DNA from: Candidatus Elulimicrobium sp.
Lineage (GTDB): Bacteria; Patescibacteriota; Minisyncoccia; Phycocordibacterales; UBA918
Direction: 5' to 3'
DNA length: 46,622 nt
Assembly: GCA_020720815.1 (NCBI GenBank)
Contig: DYNY01000007.1
Span: 1-46,622, forward strand
Below the pieces are notes generated by a model. That model was not told where the DNA came from and did no database searches. It saw nothing but the letters and a program-made list of their open reading frames with translations. Numbering within the stretch: the stretch's first letter is position 1; each line of letters starts with the position of its first letter. Position numbers and translations under genes: made by a program. Below, piece by piece: positions 8,916-17,661 of this stretch.

Positions 8916-9641
8916 TTACCTACCACTCGGAAGGTCTGGATAAAAATTCGATTCCATAGTTCTTGCTAGAGCCACTGGAGATCCACCTTCAACTAATTTG
9001 CCCTCGCCCATAGATTTCGCTATCTCTGCTAGAAACTTAAACATAGCAGGATGATTGCTCGATCCTGTAGCAAATAATTGTCGGAGAGTCTTGCCATCTT
9101 CTCCCATATTTTCTGTAAAATGCCTTAAAGTCCAGTTAGCTCTTTCGACGGTTTCTTTTAGCTTCTGCCCGCCGTACTCTTTATCAGCCGCAAGTTGAGA
9201 GTGCCATTCTTGTTTTAACTTGGTAAAGTTCTCTTCCTCTTGTGCTTGATAAGCTTTTGTAAGAGCCTCTTGGTTCTTTGCAAGCATTTCATTTCCTAGG
9301 TCTACAATCTTCTGGGCTGACTCTTGAGGTAAACCTAACTCTTTAGCCGTTTCTTTGTATTTGGCTATTAGTTCAGCATCAGGTGTAGCGCCTTCAGGAA
9401 ACTTAAAATCTGTGTATTCAATAACTACTTTATCAGCTTTACCCGCGCCTTCGGCTGCAGTTACGCCTTCTTTAGCTGTCTTAGACGCATCGCTGCCGTC
9501 TAAAACTATCGTGTCTGCTTTCACGCCTGTATCTGTAGCAGGTGGAGTATTTGCGGTGCTTCCGGTATCTCCTCCATCTAAAACGATTGGCAGTGTGACA
9601 GTTCCTTCCGGTTCGTGAAACGTAAAAATTCCTCTTAACAT
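8916..9641 (-). CDS. Capsid scaffolding/assembly protein
   Basis: A 241-residue acidic protein directly upstream of the major capsid gene. Residues 1-75 are low-complexity (Thr, Asp, Gly, Ala). Residues 75-190 form charged helices and coiled coil (FKFPEGATPDAELIAKYKE, then KLKQEWHSQLAADKEYGG). This is a well-known phage scaffold signature, in which a FPEG-type motif precedes helices and an EW-x(4)-DKE-GG stretch. It guides procapsid assembly and is lost before maturation. The start at 9641 overlaps the stop of the Bbp19-like gene by 7 bases, so translation is coupled. Confidence 0.85.
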   Translation of the reverse strand: MLRGIFTFHEPEGTVTLPIVLDGGDTGSTANTPPATDTGVKADTIVLDGSDASKTAKEGVTAAEGAGKADKVVIEYTDFKFPEGATPDAELIAKYKETAKELGLPQESAQKIVDLGNEMLAKNQEALTKAYQAQEEENFTKLKQEWHSQLAADKEYGGQKLKETVERANWTLRHFTENMGEDGKTLRQLFATGSSNHPAMFKFLAEIAKSMGEGKLVEGGSPVALARTMESNFYPDLPSGR

Positions 9642-9952
9642 AATCTCCCCCTCTCCTGTTTAATTCTAAGCGCTACATCCAAAAATTTGAATGGATCCGC
9701 TTCTATAACCACATCTAACACGTTAGCTAGGACAAAGTCCCGTTGCCCTTCTTTATAGCTAGTAACCCCATTGTTGGTAAATGCTGAAGCAAAGATATGT
9801 CCTTTATCCATAAGTCTTGAAACAAATCTCAATCCTTCTGGACGAGACAATATGTACTTCATATCCGCAACCTCTTCGTTGCGTAGTCTTTCCTCTTCGG
9901 TTAAGACTATCTGGCTTTCCTCTTCGGTAATAATTGTTGAAGCGTCTTTCAT
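9635..9952 (-). CDS. Bbp19-like phage protein
   Basis: A 105-residue protein with the Bbp19 family pattern: an acidic N-terminus, then DMKYILSRPEGLRFVSRLMD, a GHIFASAFTNNG segment and YKEGQRDFVLANVLDVV. Homologues lie between portal and scaffold genes in many podoviruses, including BPP-1. The role is unknown, presumably in head assembly. It shares one base with the methyltransferase stop at 9952 and overlaps the scaffold start, so it links the modification cassette to the capsid genes in one translational chain. Confidence 0.8.
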   Translation of the reverse strand: MKDASTIITEEESQIVLTEEERLRNEEVADMKYILSRPEGLRFVSRLMDKGHIFASAFTNNGVTSYKEGQRDFVLANVLDVVIEADPFKFLDVALRIKQERGRLC

Positions 9953-10662
9953 TACTTCTCCGCTACTACGTAAATAAACTTCTCTCTTTCAACGATCTGC
10001 TTTTGCGCGCTCTTGATGTTTACAAATCCTAACTCTTCTAAAACTTTAACGAGTCCTGTTTCGTTAAAAAAAGTTAAGTGATCTGGGTTGCAAAGATCTG
10101 TCGAGTCAGGAACTATCAAGTACAACCTACCCCTTATTGTAAGGTAGTTGCGCATTTTAATCAACATACTTTTCGGGTCTTTGAGATGCTCGAGTACGTG
10201 AGCGGCTACGATAGCGTTAAAAGTATCTCCTACATATCGAGATGACTCAAAAGGCTCTTCTGGAACTACAGCCCCGTAAGCTCCCTCGATATAAGCACGA
10301 GCAAACGGATCGTTCTCACAAGCAACATAATTATAATTATAGCCCATAAATAATGGTGCATAGATCCCAATTCCTGCTCCTATATCTAAAACTGTGCTTA
10401 GGCCGTGCCCTTCCGGTATTTGGACACCAAGCTCGCCTAAAACGGTTAATAATTCTTTAGATATTTTATTATGTTGAGGAATACCGTTTTTGATGCATTC
10501 CATTCTATCGAAATAATATTCTTTGGCATCCACAACGCCGTTTACTGGATGATGAAATTCGCATTTATGTTGCGAAAAATATATCCCACAATTTGTACAT
10601 CTAGCCACTACACATCCGCAAGGCTGTTCCTCTATAACTCTAAGCGAGCACTTATTTAACAT
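9952..10662 (-). CDS. SAM-dependent methyltransferase with N-terminal Cys cluster
   Basis: A 236-residue class I methyltransferase. Motif I for S-adenosylmethionine binding is VLDIGAGIG (residues 91-99), the acidic loop is ACEND (114-118), and AAHVLEHLKDP (153-163) is the typical post-core signature of the Methyltransf_23 group. The N-terminus carries C5, C15, C17, C22, C25 and C34, likely a zinc-binding knuckle of the kind seen in sugar or small-molecule methyltransferases. It follows the radical SAM-glycosyltransferase with a 1-base gap, suggesting that it methylates the same product. The target, possibly a glycan or a virion protein, cannot be told from sequence. Confidence 0.85.
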   Translation of the reverse strand: MLNKCSLRVIEEQPCGCVVARCTNCGIYFSQHKCEFHHPVNGVVDAKEYYFDRMECIKNGIPQHNKISKELLTVLGELGVQIPEGHGLSTVLDIGAGIGIYAPLFMGYNYNYVACENDPFARAYIEGAYGAVVPEEPFESSRYVGDTFNAIVAAHVLEHLKDPKSMLIKMRNYLTIRGRLYLIVPDSTDLCNPDHLTFFNETGLVKVLEELGFVNIKSAQKQIVEREKFIYVVAEK

Positions 10663-10663
10663 A

Positions 10664-10783
10664 TCACACTCTCCTAAATCTTTTAAAAGGTACGTCGATA
10701 CTTTCAGTTGTAAGTTGTTCCCCTACTTTGTAAACTCTGCCTTGGTACTGGCATTTATCTATACAAACAAAAGTGTTAGACAT
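10664..10783 (-). other. Possible internal start producing a free 39-aa YKVGE peptide
   Basis: Codon 547 of the fusion protein is an ATG (10781-10783) beginning MSNTFVCIDKCQYQGRVYKV. It is preceded by GAGAAGG about 10 bases upstream. The peptide aligns from its first residue with the N-terminus of the gene starting at 7312, which also begins with Met-Ser. A separate in-frame product is therefore plausible, as is a simple gene fusion. I cannot decide from sequence alone. Confidence 0.35.
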
Positions 10784-12421
10784 ACTAATCTTACCTTCTC
10801 TAATTTCGCTTATAGTAGGGCTAACTCTTCCAGCCCAATTCTCTTTAAACATACCATGAGGTAAATGTATTACATCAAACTCTGGTACGGGTAAGGACAC
10901 TATTTTATGTTTAGGATATACTTCGAAACCAAAAATCTTATCATCTAGCTCCGCTGTATCGCTAACTTCTGGGTAAACTTTTGTGAGCCCTTTAAGCGCG
11001 CTAGCCTTCATGTTAAATAACTGAAAGTAACCGAAGGGTAGGTGCTCTACGTCGTTGCCGATACGCCCTTCAACTTTTGCTTCTCTCTTGGAAGCGTACT
11101 TAGCTTTAAGAGCGTCTACGTCACAAACAGAGTAACACGTCCGTAACTCTCGCAAAAAAATAGGAACGTCTTGTAATTTTTCTGGGCCCCAACGCCTAGT
11201 AAAATACAGAGCCCCGGGATTTAGCGTAAGGTGTCTTATACTGGTAGGGCTAAGAATAACATCAGCGTCCATAATAAGAACCCAATCTGTAGGTTTTACC
11301 ATTTCTAAAGCGTCGTTAATAGCTTTGCCTTTAGCGAACGGGGCTTTGCCTTGGTGTATTCTTTCGGAGACTATAAAATTAACCCCATGCTTTTTACAAA
11401 CAGCTTCGGTTAGAAGATCTGTTTTACTAGAAACTACGTTAATACTATCCAGTATAAGAGTGTTGAATTTAAGAGCCTCGTCAAGATAATCCGAGTAGTT
11501 TTCACAAACTATAAAAGCATCTATACGTCTTGGCTTTAGCGACTCGTTAGTGGACGCTATTCTAGCAGTGTTGCCTTCTTTAGGAAGGTAGGGCTCGCAA
11601 GATTTATTAGCTGTATATTTTGTTTTATCGTAGCCAGTTAGTATTTCTATTTTCTTTTTGCTTCCTAGTGCTTTAAGTTTATCAGCATGGGCTTGGGTTA
11701 CTAAATCAACGCCAAGTCTAGCTTCTACTTTCGGAACAGGAAGACAAGCGGAGCATACTTCGCACCATTTAAGTTGTTCTCCAAACTCATCGGGTTGTTT
11801 TTTCCACCAATCTGAATCAAGATCCCAGCCGCCAGCACCGTCGTAAAGCATATCCAAAGCGCCAGCGACTTCACAAAAGAAAGCGCCTTTCGGCGTAATG
11901 CTAGCGCTCCATTCTCTTTGTACCCAACAATCGTCTCTATATCGTCTAAACTCATCTCCTGTGAATCCGAGTTCCTTATAGGAGGCAAGTAGCGTAATAT
12001 GCTCGCCTTTATGCGAGTGGTCGTTAATACACTGATATGGAAAGGTGTCTTGAATTGCCTCGAAGTGTTCATAATATTTATCTCCTAAACTAGTCCATAG
12101 ACCAACTCGGTGATTGATCCGGGACAATCTAGCCGTCCGATACCCGGAAAAGTCCCTGATTGGCTTATAATCAGGCGTTCCTAGATTGGGTAGTAAGGAT
12201 ACTATCTCTTTAAACATAGGATGTAAGGTAGGTTCTCCCCCCATAATTCCTATCATTCCTTTGTATTCTTTTAACGAAGCTAATGCCTTTTTGAAATAAG
12301 AGACAGACATAAAAAAGGGTTTTTTATGGTGGCCCACAAATCTTGTACAGTTAGAACATTTATGAGGGCAAGCGTTCGTAATATCTATTTGTATAACTTT
12401 TTGTCTCGATGGGCTGATCAC
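10664..12421 (-). CDS. Radical SAM enzyme fused to a glycosyltransferase and a YKVGE domain
   Basis: A 585-residue fusion. Residues 1-230 are a radical SAM enzyme: C18-x3-C22-x2-C25 binds the catalytic 4Fe-4S cluster, GGEP (61-64) contacts SAM, and C183 with C220/C223/C226 could hold a second cluster, as in SPASM or twitch proteins. Residues 298-530 form a GT-A type glycosyltransferase with DAFIVCENYSDYL at its start, KGKAIND (364-370) and a metal-binding MDAD (384-387). Residues 547-585 repeat the Cys-x3-Cys/YKVGE domain of the 7312 gene. The stop codon region overlaps nothing; the start shares one base with the upstream glycosyltransferase. The order suggests joint chemical change and glycosylation of a target. 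The target is unknown. Confidence 0.85.
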   Translation of the reverse strand: MISPSRQKVIQIDITNACPHKCSNCTRFVGHHKKPFFMSVSYFKKALASLKEYKGMIGIMGGEPTLHPMFKEIVSLLPNLGTPDYKPIRDFSGYRTARLSRINHRVGLWTSLGDKYYEHFEAIQDTFPYQCINDHSHKGEHITLLASYKELGFTGDEFRRYRDDCWVQREWSASITPKGAFFCEVAGALDMLYDGAGGWDLDSDWWKKQPDEFGEQLKWCEVCSACLPVPKVEARLGVDLVTQAHADKLKALGSKKKIEILTGYDKTKYTANKSCEPYLPKEGNTARIASTNESLKPRRIDAFIVCENYSDYLDEALKFNTLILDSINVVSSKTDLLTEAVCKKHGVNFIVSERIHQGKAPFAKGKAINDALEMVKPTDWVLIMDADVILSPTSIRHLTLNPGALYFTRRWGPEKLQDVPIFLRELRTCYSVCDVDALKAKYASKREAKVEGRIGNDVEHLPFGYFQLFNMKASALKGLTKVYPEVSDTAELDDKIFGFEVYPKHKIVSLPVPEFDVIHLPHGMFKENWAGRVSPTISEIREGKISMSNTFVCIDKCQYQGRVYKVGEQLTTESIDVPFKRFRRV

Positions 12422-13005
12422 TATAGCCTCACTATAGCTGTCCCGATATGCCCGATGTATTTTGACAAGGTGAAATCGCAGAACACTTTAAATCCTAAGT
12501 TACGAGCTCTATCGCAGAAGTTATAATCTTCTCCGTTAAAATCTTCGCCGTTCCATACTACGTCGAAATAAGGTTTAACAAACTTACGGAATACATCTAA
12601 CTTAATTAGAATAACTCCAGTAGGTAGGTACCCTACTTCTTCTACCCCATCTTTCTTTTCTGGGTAGTATTCTTTTGTAAGAGTTTTAACTAATTGTTTA
12701 AACGGTACTCTACGAGTTCCGTAGTTACAACCAATAATGTCTTTGTTCTTAGAAACTAAAACTTGTAAAAGATCCTCTGGAAAAGTCATGTCGCTATCTA
12801 GCATAAGAATATAGTCCGCCTTAGTTAAAAGAGCAGCCTCTACTAAGCTATGCCGCCCTTTCTGAATGATAGACGACTTAGCGCTGATAAATTGTTCGAT
12901 TTCTATTTTGGTATTCTTAGCTGTGGATAAAACCATTCTTGATAACGAAAACGCAAAATCTGCGTGCACAGTGTCCCCGGAAGGAACTCCGATTGCTACC
13001 TTCAT
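12421..13005 (-). CDS. GT-A type glycosyltransferase
   Basis: A 194-residue glycosyltransferase. It begins VAIGVPSGD and has the Arg-containing loop KGRHSLVEAALL (49-60), the nucleotide-sugar/metal motif LMLDSDM (67-73), and GEDYNFCDRARNLGF (158-172) containing the likely catalytic acidic ED. The length is that of minimal phage GT-A enzymes that transfer sugar to protein or glycan. It lies 20 bases after the portal gene and its stop overlaps the start of the radical SAM-glycosyltransferase by one base, so the three enzymes form one translational unit. Confidence 0.85.
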   Translation of the reverse strand: MKVAIGVPSGDTVHADFAFSLSRMVLSTAKNTKIEIEQFISAKSSIIQKGRHSLVEAALLTKADYILMLDSDMTFPEDLLQVLVSKNKDIIGCNYGTRRVPFKQLVKTLTKEYYPEKKDGVEEVGYLPTGVILIKLDVFRKFVKPYFDVVWNGEDFNGEDYNFCDRARNLGFKVFCDFTLSKYIGHIGTAIVRL

Positions 13006-13025
13006 ACCCCACCTCCTAGTCTCCC

Positions 13026-14726
13026 CTAATAACTTTGATCGAGGCCGTCCATAACCTCATCTAAGGCACTGCCGTTCCCTATCGGAGTGCTGCTTAGTTT
13101 CTGAGCCGAATCTACTGCTCCTGCTGCGTTCTCTAGCTGCTGCTGCTGTTGGGCTGCTGCTTGTTGAGCTGCTACTATCTGGGCAACCTCTTCATCGCTT
13201 CTAATGCAAGATGGAGGCACTCCTAGAGCGTCTGCTAGAACATCGACCATTTCTCCGCCGTTGATCTTATTAACAGCAGTAGGAACGAACTGAGCCACCA
13301 TTCCAACATTTCCTAAGAACTCTTGGATAGGTCTAACTCGCTGCATGACTTTCATTGTAACAGCTAGCTGAGATACATATTCGATCTTAATATTAACGCC
13401 CATTAAAATCTCAGGCATTGGAGGTATCCCGCCAAAGTCATCTACTATATCGTACACTCTATTTAGAGTAGGGTTTAGATACTCTGTAAGAATACGTCCT
13501 ATAGCAGGCCCAAGTTTTTGTAATCTGTCTGAGTTCTTTTGTGTAATTTCTGTAGCTGTACGTCTTTTAGTATCATCAAGTAACATCTCTAAAAGGTCTA
13601 CATACATCGAATGATTGATGCGTTTTTCTATCCGGTCTAATTCGATAGCCGTATTCCTGAGATCAGGTCGTACTAACATAACAGGGCTAACACCGGATTG
13701 GCCAGCGTTAGTATCTACATAATTAGCCCCACCGGCAACAAGAGAAGCCCCCTTGCCACGTAAAACGGTGGGAATATTTAAAGGGGGATCAACCTCTTTA
13801 TTTATAGCCTTAAGTTTTAACTCTTCTATTTTCTGAAGCATCTTGACATCGGATAAAGTCCTAATTCCGGGGCTATCTCCGTAGCTGTCATTAGCTGATA
13901 CTTCCCATCTAGGCGCTGTGAAAGGACAAGTTCTGTAACCGCCTTTCTTTAAAATATTATCTTGGTTACCTCTTTCCTCGAAATAAACCTCTTCCCATTT
14001 CATTTTTGTATTGACTTTTAGAGTAGGGTTAAAATCATCGTTAGGTTGGATAGCGTGTATAAGGGTAAAAAGGTTAGTACTATTAGTTTCAAAAGCTGTC
14101 TTAATATCTTGTGAAACAAGCTCTACTCCGAACTCTTTTATTATCTGTCTAGCGTTTAAAGCAAATCTTCTGTACAAAGTATCAGCAACGCCATGCGCGT
14201 CCACTCCGATAAAATACTCACCGATTGTAAAAGCTCTAAATCGCACAATATTGTTGAAATCTTGTTCCGCGAACATAGCCCCAACGCCGAATGTCCCGAA
14301 CTCTTTTAAGACGCTAAAAGACGCATTGTAAAAATTAGATTTCTCGAGTACTGAAAGAATAACATCTCTAGTATCTGAGAGCCATTGTTTAACTTGTGTA
14401 TCTTCGCTAACTTGTCTATCGGATACACTAAGAGCGAACCATGGAAGAGTTCTAGGACAAAGTCCACTTTGTAGTAAAGAAGCAAGACCATCTGAAGCTT
14501 CGAAAGCTATACCGTTTATGGTGTTGTTTGTCTTCTTAGTTCCGTCGTTAGCTTGTTCGGTATCACTACCTAAATATCTTCCTCTACGAGGAGCAAAGAA
14601 CTCTCGTACTTCAGACCAATGCGGTTTCCAAGTATTAACATCAGCTTGTAAAGCATTGAATCTCTGACGGTACTTAGCCGTTCTCATTTCGTTATTTATC
14701 GCTACAGCGCTATTAACTATAGCCAT
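13026..14726 (-). CDS. Portal protein (head-to-tail connector)
   Basis: A 566-residue portal of the podovirus (T7 gp8/BPP-1) family. The family pattern is clear: RQRFNALQADVNTWKPHWSE and FFAPRRGRYL near the start, NNTINGIAFEASDGLASLLQSGL, then LDDTKRRTATEITQKNSDRL, and a Gln/Ala-rich C-terminal barrel region (AAQQAAAQQQQQ). It forms the dodecameric channel at one capsid vertex through which terminase pumps DNA. It follows a small gene after the terminase and is followed by the modification cassette, an uncommon neighbour. Confidence 0.93.
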   Translation of the reverse strand: MAIVNSAVAINNEMRTAKYRQRFNALQADVNTWKPHWSEVREFFAPRRGRYLGSDTEQANDGTKKTNNTINGIAFEASDGLASLLQSGLCPRTLPWFALSVSDRQVSEDTQVKQWLSDTRDVILSVLEKSNFYNASFSVLKEFGTFGVGAMFAEQDFNNIVRFRAFTIGEYFIGVDAHGVADTLYRRFALNARQIIKEFGVELVSQDIKTAFETNSTNLFTLIHAIQPNDDFNPTLKVNTKMKWEEVYFEERGNQDNILKKGGYRTCPFTAPRWEVSANDSYGDSPGIRTLSDVKMLQKIEELKLKAINKEVDPPLNIPTVLRGKGASLVAGGANYVDTNAGQSGVSPVMLVRPDLRNTAIELDRIEKRINHSMYVDLLEMLLDDTKRRTATEITQKNSDRLQKLGPAIGRILTEYLNPTLNRVYDIVDDFGGIPPMPEILMGVNIKIEYVSQLAVTMKVMQRVRPIQEFLGNVGMVAQFVPTAVNKINGGEMVDVLADALGVPPSCIRSDEEVAQIVAAQQAAAQQQQQLENAAGAVDSAQKLSSTPIGNGSALDEVMDGLDQSY

Positions 14727-14727
14727 C

Positions 14728-15210
14728 TTATTGCCCCAATAGCGTTTTGCCGCCGCTTGTGGTAGCGGGGTTAGTTAGACCAAAAGGAGAAGTTGCTATT
14801 GCTTTTGTAAAGCCAAAGCCTCTTCGTTTAGCCTCTTGTGTTTTCTTGATAGCTTCGTTGGTAGCGTTAATAGCCGTCCGCCCTTCCTCTGGTAAAGCTT
14901 CTATGGCTGTTTCCACAGGAGGGACTAAAGCAGCCGCTTCTGCCGCAGCTTTAAAATCTGCATCTTCTTTAGCTTTCTTAGCAGGGTAAGCCGCTTCTTC
15001 TGCTGCTTTTTGATAAGCTACGTATTCAGGGGTAGACATATTTATCGTTCTGGTATCTTGAGGTACTTCAGCAGGGCCTTTGCCGTCGCGGCCACCAGCT
15101 ATCATATTAGCCGTTACCATATCGGTAGGTGCTGCTTGTGCTGGGGCTGCTGGAACCCCTTTTGTATTGGTAGTTGATTTTCGGGTAATAGAAGCTTTCC
15201 CTGTACTCAT
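14728..15210 (-). CDS. Unknown Ala/Thr-rich protein between terminase and portal
   Basis: A 160-residue, low-complexity protein rich in Ala, Thr, Pro, Lys and Glu, with a charged helix around residues 65-105 and a Gly/Thr-rich end. No family recognised. Small genes at this place in podoviruses are often minor head proteins or assembly factors. Its stop is 1 base from the portal start codon and it has a GGAGGGATGAG ribosome site, so it is clearly translated in the late operon. Confidence 0.7.
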   Translation of the reverse strand: MSTGKASITRKSTTNTKGVPAAPAQAAPTDMVTANMIAGGRDGKGPAEVPQDTRTINMSTPEYVAYQKAAEEAAYPAKKAKEDADFKAAAEAAALVPPVETAIEALPEEGRTAINATNEAIKKTQEAKRRGFGFTKAIATSPFGLTNPATTSGGKTLLGQ

Positions 15211-15231
15211 ATCTCATCCCTCCGTACAAAT

Positions 15232-16731
15232 CTATAAATCTACAATAGTATCGCCTCTTTCTTGCTTGAAATCAAGAACATTGTAATCGGTAATGGCTTT
15301 AGCATGGTTGTTTTGAGTAGGATAGTTATCCGTTTCGAAGGTTATGTTTTCAGCAAATGTCAAGGCTAAACCGTCCCCAAGATCAGGAGAAGCTAACCCT
15401 CTCTTTTTCATATCCTCTTTCCTCTCTAACTGAATCTGCCCGTTAAGGTTGGTGTAATATTCCACCCCGCAGAAATCAACTTCTAAGTCAGCGTTGTTTG
15501 GTAACACTCCCCCGTTTTTAAGCCAGTCTCGCATATTAACCCACATCTCGGCTCGCTTGTTAGCACAATCGTTTCGAATGGATTTGCCGTTGAACCAAAC
15601 TCCGATAGGGCTATTTCCTAAAGCCTTAAGTTGGTCTATTACGCCCATACCGTATCCAGCGTCAACAAAGGTTGCTTTCGCCCCGTATTTCTTAGCCCAC
15701 TGATTTAAAAGACCAGCTTGGGTTACACTATCAACCTCTCTAGCCTGCCATAATATTTTAGACGCTATGCCTTGTCGTATCCATTGAACTGACCTATCGT
15801 CGCCGAACCAAGCAACATCAGCTCCAAGAATCCTTGGTAGGTGGTAGTACGCGTGTCTTGGTGCTTGTCTAAGCATAGCTTCTCTAACAATGTCGTTAGG
15901 GATGAGCTGTGTGATACTTGCTCTTGGAAACTCACCTTTAACTCTGACTCTAACATAATCGCTATCCTCTCCGTAATCTTGTACCCATTGTTTGAACAAC
16001 TCTTTGTTGGTTCCTTCTACGTTTCTACTATCAAGTTTTTGTAAATCGAAACGATGGGCTAGAGAGCCAAACGTATCGTGGAAGTATCCTGTGTTCTTTG
16101 TAGGGTTGCCGAAGAGTAACATCATCGGCTCACCGTCGGTAAGACCTCCTTGAGCGACCTGAAAGATCTTTTCAGGAACACCGGAGGCTTCATCGAAAAT
16201 ATAAAAAGGAGTAGATCCGCTAGCATGAAGACCAGCGAACGCTTCTGAGTTTTCTTCTTTACAAGTCATAGCATCACAACGCCATGATTGCGGGTAGGCT
16301 TTGTTTACTAGGTTCATCCCACCTCTAACGTTGTGGTAGTCGAACAAATCTTTTGTAACACTACTGTTATGCCACTTGGCTACTTCCGACCAGGTTTTAG
16401 TACGTAGCTGGTCGCTTGTGGTAGCCGTAACGATGCCTTTACAAAAAGGCCTAGTATCTGTAATCCATTTAATTATTATCGCAACAAGAGCCGATTTTCC
16501 TACTCCATGGCCGCTTGATGTAGACTTTCTAACAGGGGCTACTGGATTCATACCATCGAAGTTTCTTTCTTTAAACGCCTGTCCTAATTTACCAAGATAG
16601 TCCTCTTGCCACTTTCTTAGGCCCTGAGCATTTAACAACTCACCTTGACCCCAACTAAAAGCCCATTTCGCATAGCCCACGGGATCGTATTGAAATCTTG
16701 CTAAATCCTCGCAAAGGTTTTTAAAACTCAT
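15232..16731 (-). CDS. terL: Terminase large subunit (ATPase-nuclease)
   Basis: A 499-residue DNA-packaging motor. Residues 1-230 are the ATPase: Walker A SGHGVGKS (73-80), Walker B FYIFDE (176-181, catalytic E181), and the coupling motif LFGNPTKNTG (206-215). Residues 297-480 are the RNase H-like nuclease with the acidic residues D305 (GADVAWFG) and D357 (FVDAGYGMG), and a late DLGDGLALTFAE segment supplying a further Asp. Its ATG overlaps the small-subunit stop by 4 bases. Packaging type (headful or defined ends) is not visible. Confidence 0.93.
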   Translation of the reverse strand: MSFKNLCEDLARFQYDPVGYAKWAFSWGQGELLNAQGLRKWQEDYLGKLGQAFKERNFDGMNPVAPVRKSTSSGHGVGKSALVAIIIKWITDTRPFCKGIVTATTSDQLRTKTWSEVAKWHNSSVTKDLFDYHNVRGGMNLVNKAYPQSWRCDAMTCKEENSEAFAGLHASGSTPFYIFDEASGVPEKIFQVAQGGLTDGEPMMLLFGNPTKNTGYFHDTFGSLAHRFDLQKLDSRNVEGTNKELFKQWVQDYGEDSDYVRVRVKGEFPRASITQLIPNDIVREAMLRQAPRHAYYHLPRILGADVAWFGDDRSVQWIRQGIASKILWQAREVDSVTQAGLLNQWAKKYGAKATFVDAGYGMGVIDQLKALGNSPIGVWFNGKSIRNDCANKRAEMWVNMRDWLKNGGVLPNNADLEVDFCGVEYYTNLNGQIQLERKEDMKKRGLASPDLGDGLALTFAENITFETDNYPTQNNHAKAITDYNVLDFKQERGDTIVDL

Positions 16732-17411
16732 ATCGTGTCCTCTTCGTCTTCGAAGAAATTGAATCCTTCGGGTTCGTGGGATTCCTCGGGTGCTGGCGCT
16801 AAGGTAACTTGGGGGAGGACATCCCTTACTACCTCGACCTCTATTGGTGGTAATAGCCCCGCAGCATATCGTCTACGAGCATCAAGGATAAGGGCTGCCA
16901 TATCTTCCGAAGCAGAATGTTCTACTTTTGTTACGAACATCTTTTTCCATTCGCCAAGCATCCTTAATGCTTTCAACTTGTCGTTAAGTTTTATCTTCTT
17001 ATTATGCCCGATAACACAACCCTCGCGGTCCACTATTGCATTTACCTCAAGGGACGCTAAGGCTCTACGACTCGCTTCTGGGATTTCACTAAGTGGTTTA
17101 AGATCGCCGTCGTCTGTAAATATTGTCATTGGGTCGAAGTAGGCTAAAGCTTTAAGTTCTAGGGCTATACGGGGTATGTCGTCGTCTATTGTCTTAACTG
17201 CCTCCATAGACAATCTATCTATCTCTTGTCTTACTAGGTAATTGTTAAGCATAGACTTAGCTTTTGTGGCTAGCCCGCCTTTAGTTTGTGGTCTATCGTC
17301 TTTGTATACCGTCTCAAGAGCGTTGATAGCATCAAAGCCGTTGGTAAAGTACTCCTTAGCAAAAGCTTTCATTAAATCTAATTTATCGTCCGGGCATACT
17401 AAACTACTCAT
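16728..17411 (-). CDS. terS: Terminase small subunit
   Basis: A 227-residue protein with the shape of a Terminase_2-type small subunit. The N-terminal helix-turn-helix region (FAKEYFTNGFDAINALETVY) would bind DNA. The ATKAKSMLNNYLVRQEI helix follows, then a central DDDIPRIALELKALAYFDP segment and IKLNDKLKALRMLGEW. These are family hallmarks. The C-terminus is acidic and may contact the large subunit. It overlaps both neighbours by 4 bases. It recognises viral DNA for packaging; its binding site was not found. Confidence 0.87.
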   Translation of the reverse strand: MSSLVCPDDKLDLMKAFAKEYFTNGFDAINALETVYKDDRPQTKGGLATKAKSMLNNYLVRQEIDRLSMEAVKTIDDDIPRIALELKALAYFDPMTIFTDDGDLKPLSEIPEASRRALASLEVNAIVDREGCVIGHNKKIKLNDKLKALRMLGEWKKMFVTKVEHSASEDMAALILDARRRYAAGLLPPIEVEVVRDVLPQVTLAPAPEESHEPEGFNFFEDEEDTI

Positions 17412-17632
17412 AACGGCTCCAATTTAGGGGCTACTGCGGCTACTTTAAAGAACTCTACTAAGTAAGTGAGATCTCTAGCTCGCATATCTGTATAGGCGGA
17501 GGAGATACTACCATCGTAGTTCTCGGCTATTATAACTAAGTTTTTTATTTTTTGAAGATCTTCAGCGAAGTCTGCTAAAAGAATCTCCGGAGTAACTGTA
17601 GCTAAAGGCACGACATTTCTCGTCTCGTCCAT
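17408..17632 (-). CDS. Unknown small protein (74 aa)
   Basis: A 74-residue soluble protein with a central LLADFAEDLQKIKNLVII helix and a C-terminal TDMRARDLTYLVEFFKVAA helix. No family recognised. It overlaps the small terminase gene by 4 bases and follows the RuvC-like gene by 29, so it belongs to the late operon and could assist packaging. There is a modest ribosome site in front of its ATG. Confidence 0.7.
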   Translation of the reverse strand: MDETRNVVPLATVTPEILLADFAEDLQKIKNLVIIAENYDGSISSAYTDMRARDLTYLVEFFKVAAVAPKLEPL

Positions 17633-17661
17633 AAATAGTCTCCCCTAGGTTCATTGTAGCA

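Noticed and set aside
11725-12072. 115-codon minus-strand frame inside the radical SAM gene
   Set aside because: It lies in another phase of a gene with clear motifs, lacks a ribosome site, and has shadow-like composition.
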